From the NCBI GenBank assembly GCA_002025945.1, contig MWOO01000142.1, positions 1 to 64,000 on the forward strand: a stretch of 64,000 nucleotides of DNA, given 5' to 3'. The DNA is from Prochlorococcus sp. HOT208_60m_813O14 (lineage in GTDB: Bacteria > Cyanobacteriota > Cyanobacteriia > PCC-6307 > Cyanobiaceae). The notes below the pieces were generated by a model. The model was not told the origin of the DNA. It ran no database searches and was given only the letters and a program-made list of their open reading frames with translations. Below, piece by piece: positions 38,444-48,445 of this stretch (the first letter of the stretch is position 1; each line of letters opens with the position of its first letter). The position numbers were made by a program, and so were the translations under genes.

Positions 38444-39805
38444 TTATGTCCTCAATAAGAACAAATTTAAGAAGGTCAATCCATTCCATAAAGAATGCAT
38501 AATCACTGAAGAGATCAAACTCCCTGAAGCAATTCTTGTGATTCCTAATCCAATTCCTAGAACAAATAATGGCGGCATTTCTCCCAAACTTAAATGGGCT
38601 AATGCAAAGATAAAGGCTGAAACTATGATGCCCGAAATCACTCCAAAATCTCTTGAAAGAGTTGGTAGTAAAATACCGCGAAATATAATCTCTTCAAATA
38701 GAGGAGCTAATAGAGTTGTTGTTACAAATAATAGAAAAAATGATAAGTAATTATTATTATTAAGAACAATTTCCAGCAAAGGGTTACTACCATTTTGATT
38801 ATCTATCAAACTATTCATAATTAGAGAAATCAATAAAACAAAAGGAACAATTGTTAACCAACCTTTAATTCCCTGAATAATTGCATAATTTATTGGCAAG
38901 AAATTGAACTGTAAATAATCCTTTTTAAAAGAAAATTCACCATTCAAAGATTTAATTTGAAAATAAACTATCCATAACGGCGGAATAGCCATAAAAAGAT
39001 ATCCAAAGAAAATTTTTAAAGATTGAGACAATTCATTAGAGATATTTTTAGAGAAAAGTTCAACCAAACTGATAGAAAACAAAGGTGATACCACTTCTCC
39101 TAAAACAACAAATCCACCTGCAATTAATAAAACCATATCTATTAATTCTAAATCTAAGTATTTAATTTCTTTCCAACCAAACTTTTTCAAGGATATGGTT
39201 GTCCATAATATTTTTAAAGCCATAATAGAGCCAATAAGTATTGTTAAAAGTGGTATTAATCTTATGGCTAATATCTTTAAAAACATTTTGCTTGAAAATG
39301 ATTTTGTTATTAATGCGCTATCGTCAAAATCAAATTGCCGGCTTAAAAGATGATATAAAAATCTATCACCTTTAAATAAATCAAATTTATCAGAACTCGT
39401 TTTATATGAATTATTATTAGATTTTTTTTCTATCTCATCAATCAGAAATTTAAAGTTTTTATTTTCAAAATCTTTGGATATATTTTTATAGATTATAGGA
39501 TCATTTGATTCTGAAGTAATTATTCGAATTAATTTATTTCTTTCTGTTAGCTCTTCAAATGAGACATCAGAGAGTGATTTATTTATTTGATCAACAGGAT
39601 CATTAATGATAAAAAATTTTTTAAGATTTACAGGTATTGATTGGAGAGATAATTCAGCGATTTCTTGCTCTTTTTGACTAATATCAAATGTGACAGATGG
39701 TCTATTTAAACTATCTCTTAAGCCTTGTTGCCATACAAAAAAAGTTATGACTATAGAAATAAAAGCTAAAGTGAGTTTTGACTTAGAAATATTTTTAAAG
39801 ATCAT
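38444..39805 (-). CDS. CPBP family intramembrane metalloprotease (CAAX protease-like)
   Basis: A 453-residue membrane protein with an N-terminal anchor (10-27), a polar segment of about 150 residues with no membrane span, then multiple membrane helices. The C-terminal domain carries the CPBP/Rce1 signatures: LLAPLFEEIIFRGILLP (paired Glu and Arg), FALAHLSLG with the metal His, and MHSLWNG with another His. The family includes protein-processing and bacteriocin-immunity proteases; the substrate here is unknown. It starts with ATG at 39805. The long N-terminal soluble region is typical of cyanobacterial members and may recruit substrate. Confidence 0.88.
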   Translation of the reverse strand: MIFKNISKSKLTLAFISIVITFFVWQQGLRDSLNRPSVTFDISQKEQEIAELSLQSIPVNLKKFFIINDPVDQINKSLSDVSFEELTERNKLIRIITSESNDPIIYKNISKDFENKNFKFLIDEIEKKSNNNSYKTSSDKFDLFKGDRFLYHLLSRQFDFDDSALITKSFSSKMFLKILAIRLIPLLTILIGSIMALKILWTTISLKKFGWKEIKYLDLELIDMVLLIAGGFVVLGEVVSPLFSISLVELFSKNISNELSQSLKIFFGYLFMAIPPLWIVYFQIKSLNGEFSFKKDYLQFNFLPINYAIIQGIKGWLTIVPFVLLISLIMNSLIDNQNGSNPLLEIVLNNNNYLSFFLLFVTTTLLAPLFEEIIFRGILLPTLSRDFGVISGIIVSAFIFALAHLSLGEMPPLFVLGIGLGITRIASGSLISSVIMHSLWNGLTFLNLFLLRT

Positions 39806-39920
39806 AAATAAATTATATTATTGAAAACTATACTTAGTTAGCATTGAAGTTCCTTATATTTGTATCTATTTTAATCACGCCATGACATGATTAAATTATA
39901 TTAATCTTCAAATTTATATA

Positions 39921-41249
39921 ATGACTATACGATTAGTTTTAGTTAGGCATGGACTAAGCAGTTTCAATGCAAAAGGATTAATTCAAGGAAGAACAGACGA
40001 TTCATTATTAACTGATGAAGGATACGAACAAGCCCGAAAAGCAGGTAAAGCATTATCAAAAATAAACTTCGATAAAATCTATTCGTCTCCACTTGTGAGA
40101 GCGGCAGAGACTGCAAAAACAATTAAAAAGACCTTCAATAAAGAACAAGATATTGTAATCGATGATAATTTGCTAGAGGTAGATCTTAGTGAATGGTCTG
40201 GTCTAAAAATTGATGAAATAAAAAAGAAATTTCCAGAAATTTACCCTATATGGAAAAGTGATCCAGAGAATCTAATCTTAAAAAGAAAAGACAACCAAAC
40301 TTATAAACCAATTCAAGATTTATTTTTCCAAGCAACAAATTTTGTAGAAGATATTTTAAAAATTTATCTAGACAAAGATGATGCGAATATTCTAGTTGTA
40401 GGACATAATGCGATTCTAAGATGTTTAATCCTCACGTTATTAGGAAAGCCTAAGCAAGGTTTTAGGAAAATAAGATTAGAAAATGCATCTTTATCTATAC
40501 TCAATATTTCAAGGGAAGATAACTCTTTTAAGACCCAAATTGAATGCTTAAATCAAACTTCCCATCTGAATAAAAATATTCCGAATCAAATTGGAGATTC
40601 CAGAATATTTCTAATAAGGCATGGTGAAACTAACTGGAACAAAGAAGGTAGATTTCAAGGCCAAATTGATATTCCTTTAAATGAAAACGGGAAAGACCAA
40701 GCTAGAAAGACTTTTGAATATTTGAAAAATATTTCTTTCAATAAGGCATTTTCAAGTTCAATGGAAAGACCTTATGAGACTGCACAAATAATCCTTCAAA
40801 ATAGAAAAGATTTAAAAATAGGAAGAATAGATTCACTTGTAGAAATTAGTCATGGATTATGGGAAGGTAAACTGGAAGCAGAAATCAAAGAACAGTGGCC
40901 CGATTTATTAAAAAATTGGCATGATAAACCTGAAGAAGTAATAATGCCTGAGGGTGAATCTATAAAAGATGTATCAGAAAGGTCCGTAGAAGCTTTTGAC
41001 AAGATTTGTTTTTCTCAAAAGGATAATGATCTTAGCCTTCTGGTTGCTCATGATGCAGTCAATAAAACTCTAATTTGCAAAATCCTTGGGATTAATTATT
41101 CAAATATTTGGATGATAAAACAGGGCAATGGCGGCATAACTGTAATTGACCTTTTTAATGATCCCAATAAGCCCCCTGTGATTAGCGCTCTTAACATTAC
41201 AACACACCTAGGGGGAATACTTGATTCAACTGCTTCAGGAGCACTTTAA
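39921..41249 (+). CDS. Two-domain histidine phosphatase (phosphoglycerate mutase family)
   Basis: A 442-residue protein with two consecutive histidine-phosphatase domains. The first (1-210) starts LVLVRHGLSSFNAKG and ends with VVGHNAILRCL; the second (225-425) starts FLIRHGETNWNKEGRFQG and ends with VAHDAVNKTLI. Both keep the phospho-acceptor His in RHG, the acid/base Glu region (LLEVDLSEWSG and LVEISHGLWEG) and the second His. In cyanobacteria this fused type is annotated as a phosphoglycerate mutase-like enzyme, but it may be a phosphatase on another sugar phosphate. It starts with ATG. It converges on lepB across a dyad. Confidence 0.9.
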   Translation: MTIRLVLVRHGLSSFNAKGLIQGRTDDSLLTDEGYEQARKAGKALSKINFDKIYSSPLVRAAETAKTIKKTFNKEQDIVIDDNLLEVDLSEWSGLKIDEIKKKFPEIYPIWKSDPENLILKRKDNQTYKPIQDLFFQATNFVEDILKIYLDKDDANILVVGHNAILRCLILTLLGKPKQGFRKIRLENASLSILNISREDNSFKTQIECLNQTSHLNKNIPNQIGDSRIFLIRHGETNWNKEGRFQGQIDIPLNENGKDQARKTFEYLKNISFNKAFSSSMERPYETAQIILQNRKDLKIGRIDSLVEISHGLWEGKLEAEIKEQWPDLLKNWHDKPEEVIMPEGESIKDVSERSVEAFDKICFSQKDNDLSLLVAHDAVNKTLICKILGINYSNIWMIKQGNGGITVIDLFNDPNKPPVISALNITTHLGGILDSTASGAL

Positions 41250-41307
41250 AATAAGCCTTGTCAAAAATTTATTTTGATGAAGTAAGATTCAGAAAAAAGG
41301 CTTTATT
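41250..41307. terminator. Bidirectional terminator-like dyad between the phosphatase gene and lepB
   Basis: AATAAGCCTT (41250-41259) pairs with AAGGC-T-TTATT (41297-41307) with one extra T, and inside it TCAAAA (41261-41266) pairs with TTTTGA (41272-41277) around ATTTA. The stems have A-rich and T-rich flanks on both sides, so either strand could terminate. It overlaps the lepB stop codon at 41303. The placement between convergent genes fits a shared terminator. Confidence 0.55.
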
Positions 41308-41962
41308 TACTGAAAAAGCCAACTTGACTAAGAGGCCAAAATCTAAAATATGCTTTACCAATTATCTCTTTTTTATGAAGAAATTTACTTCCAGGCCAAT
41401 ATCTTCCATCCCAGCTATTTGCCCTATTATCACCTAAAACTAAAAAATGATCTTCTGGCACTTTTATATTTTCAAATTCACCACATTTATTAAAGAGGGA
41501 TAATGAACACTTATAAGTGACATAGGGTTCAGGAATTAATTTATTATTTATTATTAATTCACCATTAGAGTTTACACTTACAATTTCTCCTGGAGTTGCT
41601 ACCACTCTTTTAATATAAGCATCGCAAGCTTGATCCCTCAAACCAGGAATAAAAGACATTGGAGGAAAACTCATAAAAAAACAATATCGTTTTTTTGGTA
41701 AAGGCTTAGATCTTGATGAAATTAATTTCTTGTCAAACGAATAAGGTGAGTTAAAAACAACAATATCTCCTCTTTTTGGTAAAGAGTTTCTTAGCGAAAA
41801 TTTTTCAATAATTAACCTATCATTTATTTGTAATTCTGGCAGCATTGAACCAGAAGGGATATAACGTGGCTCTGCAAAAAAAGATCTACAAGAAGAAACA
41901 AAAAAAGTTAATAGAATTAGTAGCCCCCATTCTTTTAAAAAACTTTTTATGGAACCATTCAT
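41303..41962 (-). CDS. lepB: Signal peptidase I
   Basis: A 219-residue membrane serine protease that removes signal peptides from exported proteins. One N-terminal membrane anchor lies at about 9-27. The catalytic Ser is in YIPSGSMLPEL, the catalytic Lys in YIKRVVATPGE, and the C-terminal box VLGDNRANSWDGRYWPG is intact. It starts with ATG at 41962. It could process both periplasmic and thylakoid-lumen proteins, for example Psb27 nearby. It is 29 bases downstream of the ArsC/Spx-like gene on the same strand. Confidence 0.97.
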   Translation of the reverse strand: MNGSIKSFLKEWGLLILLTFFVSSCRSFFAEPRYIPSGSMLPELQINDRLIIEKFSLRNSLPKRGDIVVFNSPYSFDKKLISSRSKPLPKKRYCFFMSFPPMSFIPGLRDQACDAYIKRVVATPGEIVSVNSNGELIINNKLIPEPYVTYKCSLSLFNKCGEFENIKVPEDHFLVLGDNRANSWDGRYWPGSKFLHKKEIIGKAYFRFWPLSQVGFFSK

Positions 41963-41991
41963 AGGATTAATAAAATCTTGATTTTTTATAC

Positions 41992-42348
41992 TTAAATAAA
42001 ATCTTTTTCATATTCAATTTCGTTAAAACCTAATATTACTTTTTTTCCTTCGTAAATCAAAAATGGTCTTTTTATTAATTTGCCATCACTTAAAAGAAGT
42101 TGAATAATTTCTTCCTTTGACAAACGATCAATATCAAGATTAAGAATTTTAAAGGCTTTACCTCTTGTATTAAAAATCCTTTTCTTATCATCAGCGTATT
42201 GTTCTAAGGCTAGATTTAAATAATTAACAATTGGAGGTTCTTTTACAATATCAATTAACTGAAATTCAAAATCTTTGCTCTTAAGCCACTTTGCAGCTTT
42301 TCGGCATGTAGAGCATTTTAAATAACTGTAAAAAATTATTTTTTTCAA
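41992..42348 (-). CDS. ArsC/Spx-family thioredoxin-fold protein
   Basis: A 118-residue protein of the ArsC/Spx/MgsR family. The thioredoxin-fold N terminus has IIFYSYLKCSTCRKAAKWL, with a Cys-x-x-Cys pair, and RPFLIYEGKKVILGF supplies the conserved Arg-Pro of the family. Members are either glutathione-linked arsenate reductases or redox regulators that bind RNA polymerase; the CxxC pattern resembles Spx-type more than classic CX5R arsenate reductase. Which applies cannot be decided here. It starts with TTG at 42348, overlapping the ppa-like stop by four bases, so the two are probably co-transcribed. Confidence 0.85.
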   Translation of the reverse strand: MKKIIFYSYLKCSTCRKAAKWLKSKDFEFQLIDIVKEPPIVNYLNLALEQYADDKKRIFNTRGKAFKILNLDIDRLSKEEIIQLLLSDGKLIKRPFLIYEGKKVILGFNEIEYEKDFI

Positions 42349-42899
42349 TTTAATTTACTAATATTTGATTTCTTAAGTACTTTAAAGTTTTTCTTTTTTA
42401 GAGGCATACAACTTTTCAATAAATTTTCAACTACATCAAAATCCCTCCAACCATCAATTTGAACTGTTCTTCCATCGAGTCCTTTACTTGTTCTAAAAAA
42501 TTCTGCAACATCCTCAAGCTGATTAGGAGCAATTTGATTAATACTCACTATATTAGCCTGCCTAGGATTAGCCATAGGCACACATAAAAGTTTTCCATCA
42601 TATGCACCACAATCATGCATATCCAAAACTCCAATAGGTCTAGCTTTTATAAGACAACCTGCAAAAGTAGGTTCGTCCATTATCACCATTGCATCAAGGG
42701 GAGCTCCATCATCAGCAAGGGTATTTGGGATAAAGCCATAATCAAAAGGGTACCTCACTGAAGAATGTAATACTCTGTCTAGGGCCATTATTCCTGCTTC
42801 AGAACAATATTCATATTTATTCCTACTACCTGCAGGTATTTCAACAACAATATTCACTATTCCCTTCATTGGAGATGGAGGTATTGAACTAAGGTCCAT
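42345..42899 (-). CDS. ppa: Family I inorganic pyrophosphatase with substitutions at two active-site positions
   Basis: A 184-residue family I soluble pyrophosphatase by sequence, with VEIPAGSRNKYEY, LDRVLHSSVRYPFDYGFIPNT and VLDMHDCGAYDGKLL in place. Two key positions are changed. The signature DGDPLD reads DGAPLD (Ala66, where E. coli has Asp67), and the Tyr-Lys pair near the end reads FFRTSKG (Ser138 for Tyr141). Other metal and phosphate ligands remain. A second, fully canonical pyrophosphatase is encoded at 57637. Reduced activity or a changed role is possible, but not shown. It starts with ATG and overlaps the small membrane-protein gene by 11 bases. Confidence 0.9.
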   Translation of the reverse strand: MDLSSIPPSPMKGIVNIVVEIPAGSRNKYEYCSEAGIMALDRVLHSSVRYPFDYGFIPNTLADDGAPLDAMVIMDEPTFAGCLIKARPIGVLDMHDCGAYDGKLLCVPMANPRQANIVSINQIAPNQLEDVAEFFRTSKGLDGRTVQIDGWRDFDVVENLLKSCMPLKKKNFKVLKKSNISKLN

Positions 42900-43143
42900 C
42901 TTTTTTAAAATCGTGATTATGCATTATCTCGTTGCCTTGAGATAAAGGTCTACCAATTAAAATGCTTATTAAAGGTAAAAAAATTGTCAAAAAGGCAAAA
43001 ATAATACCTAAAGATGTTATCGATAAACTCCTTATACTTAAGGGGTCATCATCATCTCTTTCAAAATCATTTCGAGCAGAACCATGAGAAGATTCTTCGC
43101 TTGATTTACTTTGAATAAACTGCTTTGATTTCGTGTAACTCAA
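42889..43143 (-). CDS. Small conserved membrane protein upstream of ppa
   Basis: An 84-residue protein with a polar, acidic N terminus (1-37, including RNDFERDDDDPLSIRS), one hydrophobic segment at about 41-66 (SLGIIFAFLTIFLPLISILIG) and a short His/Lys-rich tail. It is probably in the inner membrane. I do not recognise a named family. The start is TTG at 43143, since no ATG is available upstream of the membrane span. Its stop overlaps the pyrophosphatase start by 11 bases, so the two are translated from one message. No function can be offered. Confidence 0.6.
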   Translation of the reverse strand: MSYTKSKQFIQSKSSEESSHGSARNDFERDDDDPLSIRSLSITSLGIIFAFLTIFLPLISILIGRPLSQGNEIMHNHDFKKDGP

Positions 43144-43239
43144 GAACTCTTAATTAGTAAAGATTAAGGAGATAATTCAACATCATTATCCTACATTTAA
43201 AATGTCAATAAATCAAAACATTGATTGGCGACTTTTTAA

Positions 43240-43590
43240 TTACTCTTTTTCTAGCAAAGACCTAATAGATTTTAGTTCGTCTAAAATTTGCGCCAGTATA
43301 TTTTGAGCAGCGGACGAAGGTGTATTAAAGACCTCTACAGTAACTTCCTTTATTCTTAAGATATCTTTTGCAAATCTTGCTACTTCATTTGGATGGAATT
43401 TTAAAGGGTCTTTTTGATCAGTCCTAAATTCGGGATTTAATTTTCTTGGATTAAAACTAGGGTTTAGATTTCTTAAATCTGTATTTGTATACCTATAGAC
43501 AGAAGCTCTCGATCTATTTAGGAATTTTTGAACTTCATCAATACCTACTAATTCCTCTTCACTAGAAATATTGGAATCTATATTTTCCAT
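43240..43590 (-). CDS. Putative DNA-binding protein with MerR/excisionase-like HTH
   Basis: A 116-residue protein. Residues 14-38 (VGIDEVQKFLNRSRASVYRY) look like a MerR- or excisionase-type helix-turn-helix, followed by a linker with LNPSFNPRKLNPEFR and a PLKFHPNEVARFAKDIL segment. The C-terminal 35 residues form an amphipathic helix (ILAQILDELKSIRSLLEKE) suited to dimerisation. It lies just ahead of proS on the other strand, and two stem-forming dyads occupy the gap. Cyanobacterial relatives are annotated only as hypothetical or resolvase-like. A transcription regulator is the best guess. It starts with ATG. Confidence 0.7.
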   Translation of the reverse strand: MENIDSNISSEEELVGIDEVQKFLNRSRASVYRYTNTDLRNLNPSFNPRKLNPEFRTDQKDPLKFHPNEVARFAKDILRIKEVTVEVFNTPSSAAQNILAQILDELKSIRSLLEKE

Positions 43591-43592
43591 AA

Positions 43593-43649
43593 ACTTAAGA
43601 AAATGTTTAAGTAGTAATGAACTTTCTAAAGAGTTTGAACTTCATTACT
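43593..43649. promoter_or_regulatory. Tandem inverted repeats between the HTH gene and proS
   Basis: ACTTAA (43593-43598) pairs with TTAAGT (43607-43612), and AGTAATGAA (43613-43621) is the perfect 9-base reverse complement of TTCATTACT (43641-43649), with CTTT/AAAG inside its loop. They abut, and the first begins three bases before the HTH gene's start codon. This could be an operator for the HTH protein itself or a stem-loop in its mRNA leader. No U-run follows on either strand. Confidence 0.5.
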
Positions 43650-43764
43650 GAAGAAGTTAGCAGAAAGAATATTCTTAGACTAGCCGTGTTGAGGGACTCA
43701 AGACACTTTGAATTATTTTTTCGCCTTAATTGATAAAATCAAATATTATTAAGGATTTTTCTGT

Positions 43765-45567
43765 ATGCGCGTGACAACCTCATTTCCTCTGGGGACACTT
43801 CGTGACACACCTTCTGAAGCTGAGATTATTTCACATCAATTACTCTTAAAAGCTGGGTATATTCGAAGAGTTAACAGCGGTATTTATGCATACATGCCGC
43901 TAATGCTTAGAGTTATTGAAAAAATATCCGCAATAATAGAGAAAGAACTTAATAGTATTGGTTGTTCAAAATTACTATTACCTCAACTTCATCCTGCAGA
44001 TTTATGGAAAAAAAGTCAAAGGTGGGAGGGATATACCGCAGGTGAAGGAATAATGTTTAATCTCAAAGATAGACAAGGTAAAGAATTTGGTTTAGCACCA
44101 ACTCACGAAGAGGTGATCACGAGTATTGCATCAGAGACCATCAACTCCTATAAGCAATTACCTCAATGTTTTTACCAAATTCAGACAAAATTTAGAGATG
44201 AAATAAGGCCAAGGTTTGGATTGATGAGAAGTAGGGAATTCATAATGAAAGATGGTTATTCTTTTCATTCTTCAGAAAGCGATCTAGCTTCTTTCTATGA
44301 AAAGGTGGGTAATGCTTATGAAAATATTTTTGAATCTTGCGGACTGCAGACAGTAGGGGTTGAAGCTGATAGTGGAGCAATTGGCGGTGCTTCATCTAAA
44401 GAATTTATGGTCACTGCTGATGCTGGGGAAGATTCCATTTTGTTCACTCAAAGTGGTTCTTATGCTGCCAATATCGAAAAAGCTGTTTCTCTACCCTCTC
44501 AACCTATTCCACTAAAAGATAATATTGCAGAGTGGTTGGAAACGCCTCATCAAAAAACAATCCTAGAAGTTTGCGATAATAACAATTTAGACCCAAGTCA
44601 GATTATTAAAGTAGTAATATTCCTTGCACAGTTCGAAAATGAATTTAATGCCCCAATTCTTGCATGCATAAGGGGCGATCAACACATTAATGAAGTAAAG
44701 CTTTTTAACATAATAAATAAACTTCATCACTTCAATCTCCTTAATCTTAAAAAGATTGAAGACAAAAATACTATCGAAAAAAATCTAGTTGATTTACCCT
44801 TAGGTTTTATCGGGCCAGATTTAGATAATAAAACTATTAAAGCTAGTTCTAATTGGGAAAAAAAATGGACGAGAATAATTGACCATTCTGCAAGTGACCT
44901 TTCAAAGTTTATAAGTGGTGGGAATAAAGTTAATTTCCATAAAGTTTTCCAAGAATTTTCTTTTTATTCAAAAGACTATCTAATTGGGGATATAAGGAAT
45001 GCCAAAAAAGGAGATAAAATAAGTATTAATGATGATGAAGAACTTAAAGAAAAAAAAGGTATCGAGATTGGACATATTTTCCAACTAGGTCAGAAATATA
45101 GTGAAAAATTAAATGCAAAGTTCTCTGATAAGGACGGTCAGTTAAAAAATTTATGGATGGGTTGTTACGGAATAGGAGTGACAAGAATAGCTCAAGCTGC
45201 TATCGAACAGAATCATGATCAAAAAGGAATTTGTTGGCCTATCCAGATTTCTCCTTTTGAAGTGATTATTATCCCAACAAACCTAAAAGATCCTATTCAA
45301 AGTGATCTTACTGAGCAAATCTACAACAACTTTTTAATTAATAAAATTGATGTCCTTCTTGATGATAGAAACGATAGAGCTGGAGTGAAATTTAAAGATG
45401 CGGAATTAATTGGTATTCCTTTTCAGATAATTATTGGCAGAGATTCTATTAATAAAGAAGTAGAACTTTTATGCAGAACAAATAATACTAAGATTAAAAT
45501 TAGTACTGATAAATTGTTAGAAACATTTATTTCCGAATCTGAAATAATGTACAATAAAAAGTCTTGA
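43765..45567 (+). CDS. proS: Prolyl-tRNA synthetase, bacterial type
   Basis: A 600-residue class II aminoacyl-tRNA synthetase that charges tRNA-Pro. Class II motif 1 is in the region SGIYAYMPLMLRVIEKI, motif 2 is KFRDEIRPRFGLMRSREF (two parts) and motif 3 is CYGIGVTRIAQA. The segment from about 225 to 385 is an editing (YbaK-like) insertion, as in bacterial-type ProRS. The C-terminal anticodon-binding domain shows VLLDDRNDRAGVKFKDAELIG in pieces DDRNDRAGVKFKDAE. It starts with ATG. No T-box was found in the leader. psb27 follows 25 bases downstream. Confidence 0.98.
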   Translation: MRVTTSFPLGTLRDTPSEAEIISHQLLLKAGYIRRVNSGIYAYMPLMLRVIEKISAIIEKELNSIGCSKLLLPQLHPADLWKKSQRWEGYTAGEGIMFNLKDRQGKEFGLAPTHEEVITSIASETINSYKQLPQCFYQIQTKFRDEIRPRFGLMRSREFIMKDGYSFHSSESDLASFYEKVGNAYENIFESCGLQTVGVEADSGAIGGASSKEFMVTADAGEDSILFTQSGSYAANIEKAVSLPSQPIPLKDNIAEWLETPHQKTILEVCDNNNLDPSQIIKVVIFLAQFENEFNAPILACIRGDQHINEVKLFNIINKLHHFNLLNLKKIEDKNTIEKNLVDLPLGFIGPDLDNKTIKASSNWEKKWTRIIDHSASDLSKFISGGNKVNFHKVFQEFSFYSKDYLIGDIRNAKKGDKISINDDEELKEKKGIEIGHIFQLGQKYSEKLNAKFSDKDGQLKNLWMGCYGIGVTRIAQAAIEQNHDQKGICWPIQISPFEVIIIPTNLKDPIQSDLTEQIYNNFLINKIDVLLDDRNDRAGVKFKDAELIGIPFQIIIGRDSINKEVELLCRTNNTKIKISTDKLLETFISESEIMYNKKS

Positions 45568-45592
45568 GGCTTATTTTTTTGGGAGCAAATTT

Positions 45593-46030
45593 ATGTTACT
45601 GAAATGGACATCAAAATTATTTTTTAAGAATCTTACCAAAGCTATATCTTTTGCAATATCCTTAATTGTTGTTTTTACATTATTTAGTTCCCCTTCCATA
45701 GCTGCAAAAACCGCTATGACAGGTGACTACACAAAAGATACAATTTCAGTTGTTAAAACATTACAATCAGCTGTTGATACTCCAAAAGATTCTCCGAACA
45801 AAGATGAAATAAGGAGTGAGGCTCTTACACTCATAACTGACTATATTTCCAGATATAGAAATAGAGGGATGGTGAATAAAACGCAATCATTTACCACAAT
45901 GCAAACAGCATTAAATGCTATGGCAGGTCATTACAAAAACTTTGCAAGTAGACCTTTACCAGATAAACTTAAAGAGCGTTTAACCAAAGAATTTTCTCTT
46001 GCTGAAAAAATGGTTCTAAGAGAAAGTTGA
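45593..46030 (+). CDS. psb27: Photosystem II assembly factor Psb27
   Basis: A 145-residue thylakoid-lumen protein that binds CP43 and holds photosystem II back from premature manganese-cluster assembly during biogenesis and repair. Residues 1-38 form a signal peptide ending in SSPSIAAK. The mature four-helix bundle shows MTGDYTKDTISVV, YISRYRNRGMVNKTQSFTTM, and FASRPLPDKLKERL. Unlike well-studied freshwater homologues, which are lipoproteins, this one has no cysteine anywhere, so it cannot be lipidated at a lipobox. ATG has GGGAG seven bases before it. It follows proS by 25 bases. Confidence 0.95.
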   Translation: MLLKWTSKLFFKNLTKAISFAISLIVVFTLFSSPSIAAKTAMTGDYTKDTISVVKTLQSAVDTPKDSPNKDEIRSEALTLITDYISRYRNRGMVNKTQSFTTMQTALNAMAGHYKNFASRPLPDKLKERLTKEFSLAEKMVLRES

Positions 46031-46057
46031 TACAATTCATTTACTTTTTAAAAGTAA

Positions 46058-47422
<1,365 letters not shown>

Positions 47423-47437
47423 TTTAGTTCCAAATTA

Positions 47438-48439
47438 ATGAAGGAATCCTTTAGACATTTTGAACATAAAAAAGTTGATCTCATTGGTCTGGGAAACGCA
47501 ATAGTAGATATTATTGTAAATATTGAAGATGAGTTTCTTGAGATAAATAATCTGGATAAAGGATCAATGAATCTAGTTAATTCTGATGAATCTCAGAGAT
47601 TGTTAGAAAATTGCAAAGTGATCAAACAAATTTCAGGTGGGTCCTCAGCAAATACTGTTGTTTCTTTAGCAGAATTAGGCAATAATGTGCAGTTTATAGG
47701 AAGAGTGAAAAATGATCAATTTGGGGATTTTTTTTCTGACGATATAAAAAAAAGTAAAACAATATTTAATACTCCACCAACTATTGAAGGTGCTCCAACA
47801 GCTCATTCAATCATTTTGGTTACACCTGATGCACAAAGAACTATGTGCACTTACCTAGGAGCATCTGTAGAGTTTGAACCAAAAGACATTGACTTTACTG
47901 TTATTAAGGAAAGTAAATACTTATATTTAGAAGGATATTTATGGGACAGCGAATTAGCTAAAAAAGCTTTTATTAAAGCCTCCCAAATTGCAAACCAATC
48001 TAATACAAAAATAATTCTTTCTTTGTCTGATTCATTTTGTGTAGACAGACATCGTGAGAGTTTCTTGGAATTAATATATGAATATGTAGATATTGTTTTT
48101 TGTAATGAATCCGAGGTGTTAAGTCTTTTAAAAAATGATAAATTATCAAGCTGCCAAGAAGAAATATCTTCCCTATGTGAATTAGTCATAGTAACTCTTG
48201 GAAGCAATGGTTCTCTCATTGTTAACAAAAATAATCTTGAAATAATTGAGTCAATAACGAAAGGCAAGATTATTGATACTACAGGAGCGGGAGATATCTA
48301 TGCGGGAGGATTTATCCATGGATTAATCAATAATTATTCCCTAAAAAAATGCGGAGAGATAGCTTCAATATGTGCGGGACAAATAATTACGCAATTAGGA
48401 TCTAGATCAGATATTGATCTTAAAGAGTTAATAAAATAA
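47438..48439 (+). CDS. PfkB-family sugar/nucleoside kinase
   Basis: A 333-residue ribokinase-family kinase. The first signature is SGGSSANTVVSLAELGNNVQFIGRV, given in parts GGSSANTVVSLAELG and VQFIGRV, near residue 68. The second is DTTGAGDIYAGGFIHGLI near residue 278, with the catalytic Asp in GAGD. Members phosphorylate adenosine, ribose, fructose or other sugars; its position directly after purA (15 bases) suggests adenosine kinase or another nucleoside kinase in purine salvage, which is inference. It starts with ATG. It converges with cutA six bases away. Confidence 0.88.
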   Translation: MKESFRHFEHKKVDLIGLGNAIVDIIVNIEDEFLEINNLDKGSMNLVNSDESQRLLENCKVIKQISGGSSANTVVSLAELGNNVQFIGRVKNDQFGDFFSDDIKKSKTIFNTPPTIEGAPTAHSIILVTPDAQRTMCTYLGASVEFEPKDIDFTVIKESKYLYLEGYLWDSELAKKAFIKASQIANQSNTKIILSLSDSFCVDRHRESFLELIYEYVDIVFCNESEVLSLLKNDKLSSCQEEISSLCELVIVTLGSNGSLIVNKNNLEIIESITKGKIIDTTGAGDIYAGGFIHGLINNYSLKKCGEIASICAGQIITQLGSRSDIDLKELIK

Positions 48440-48445
48440 ATTTAA

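Noticed and set aside
47851-48267. A 138-codon open frame opposite the PfkB kinase
   Set aside because: It lies wholly within a clear kinase gene and has no family features.
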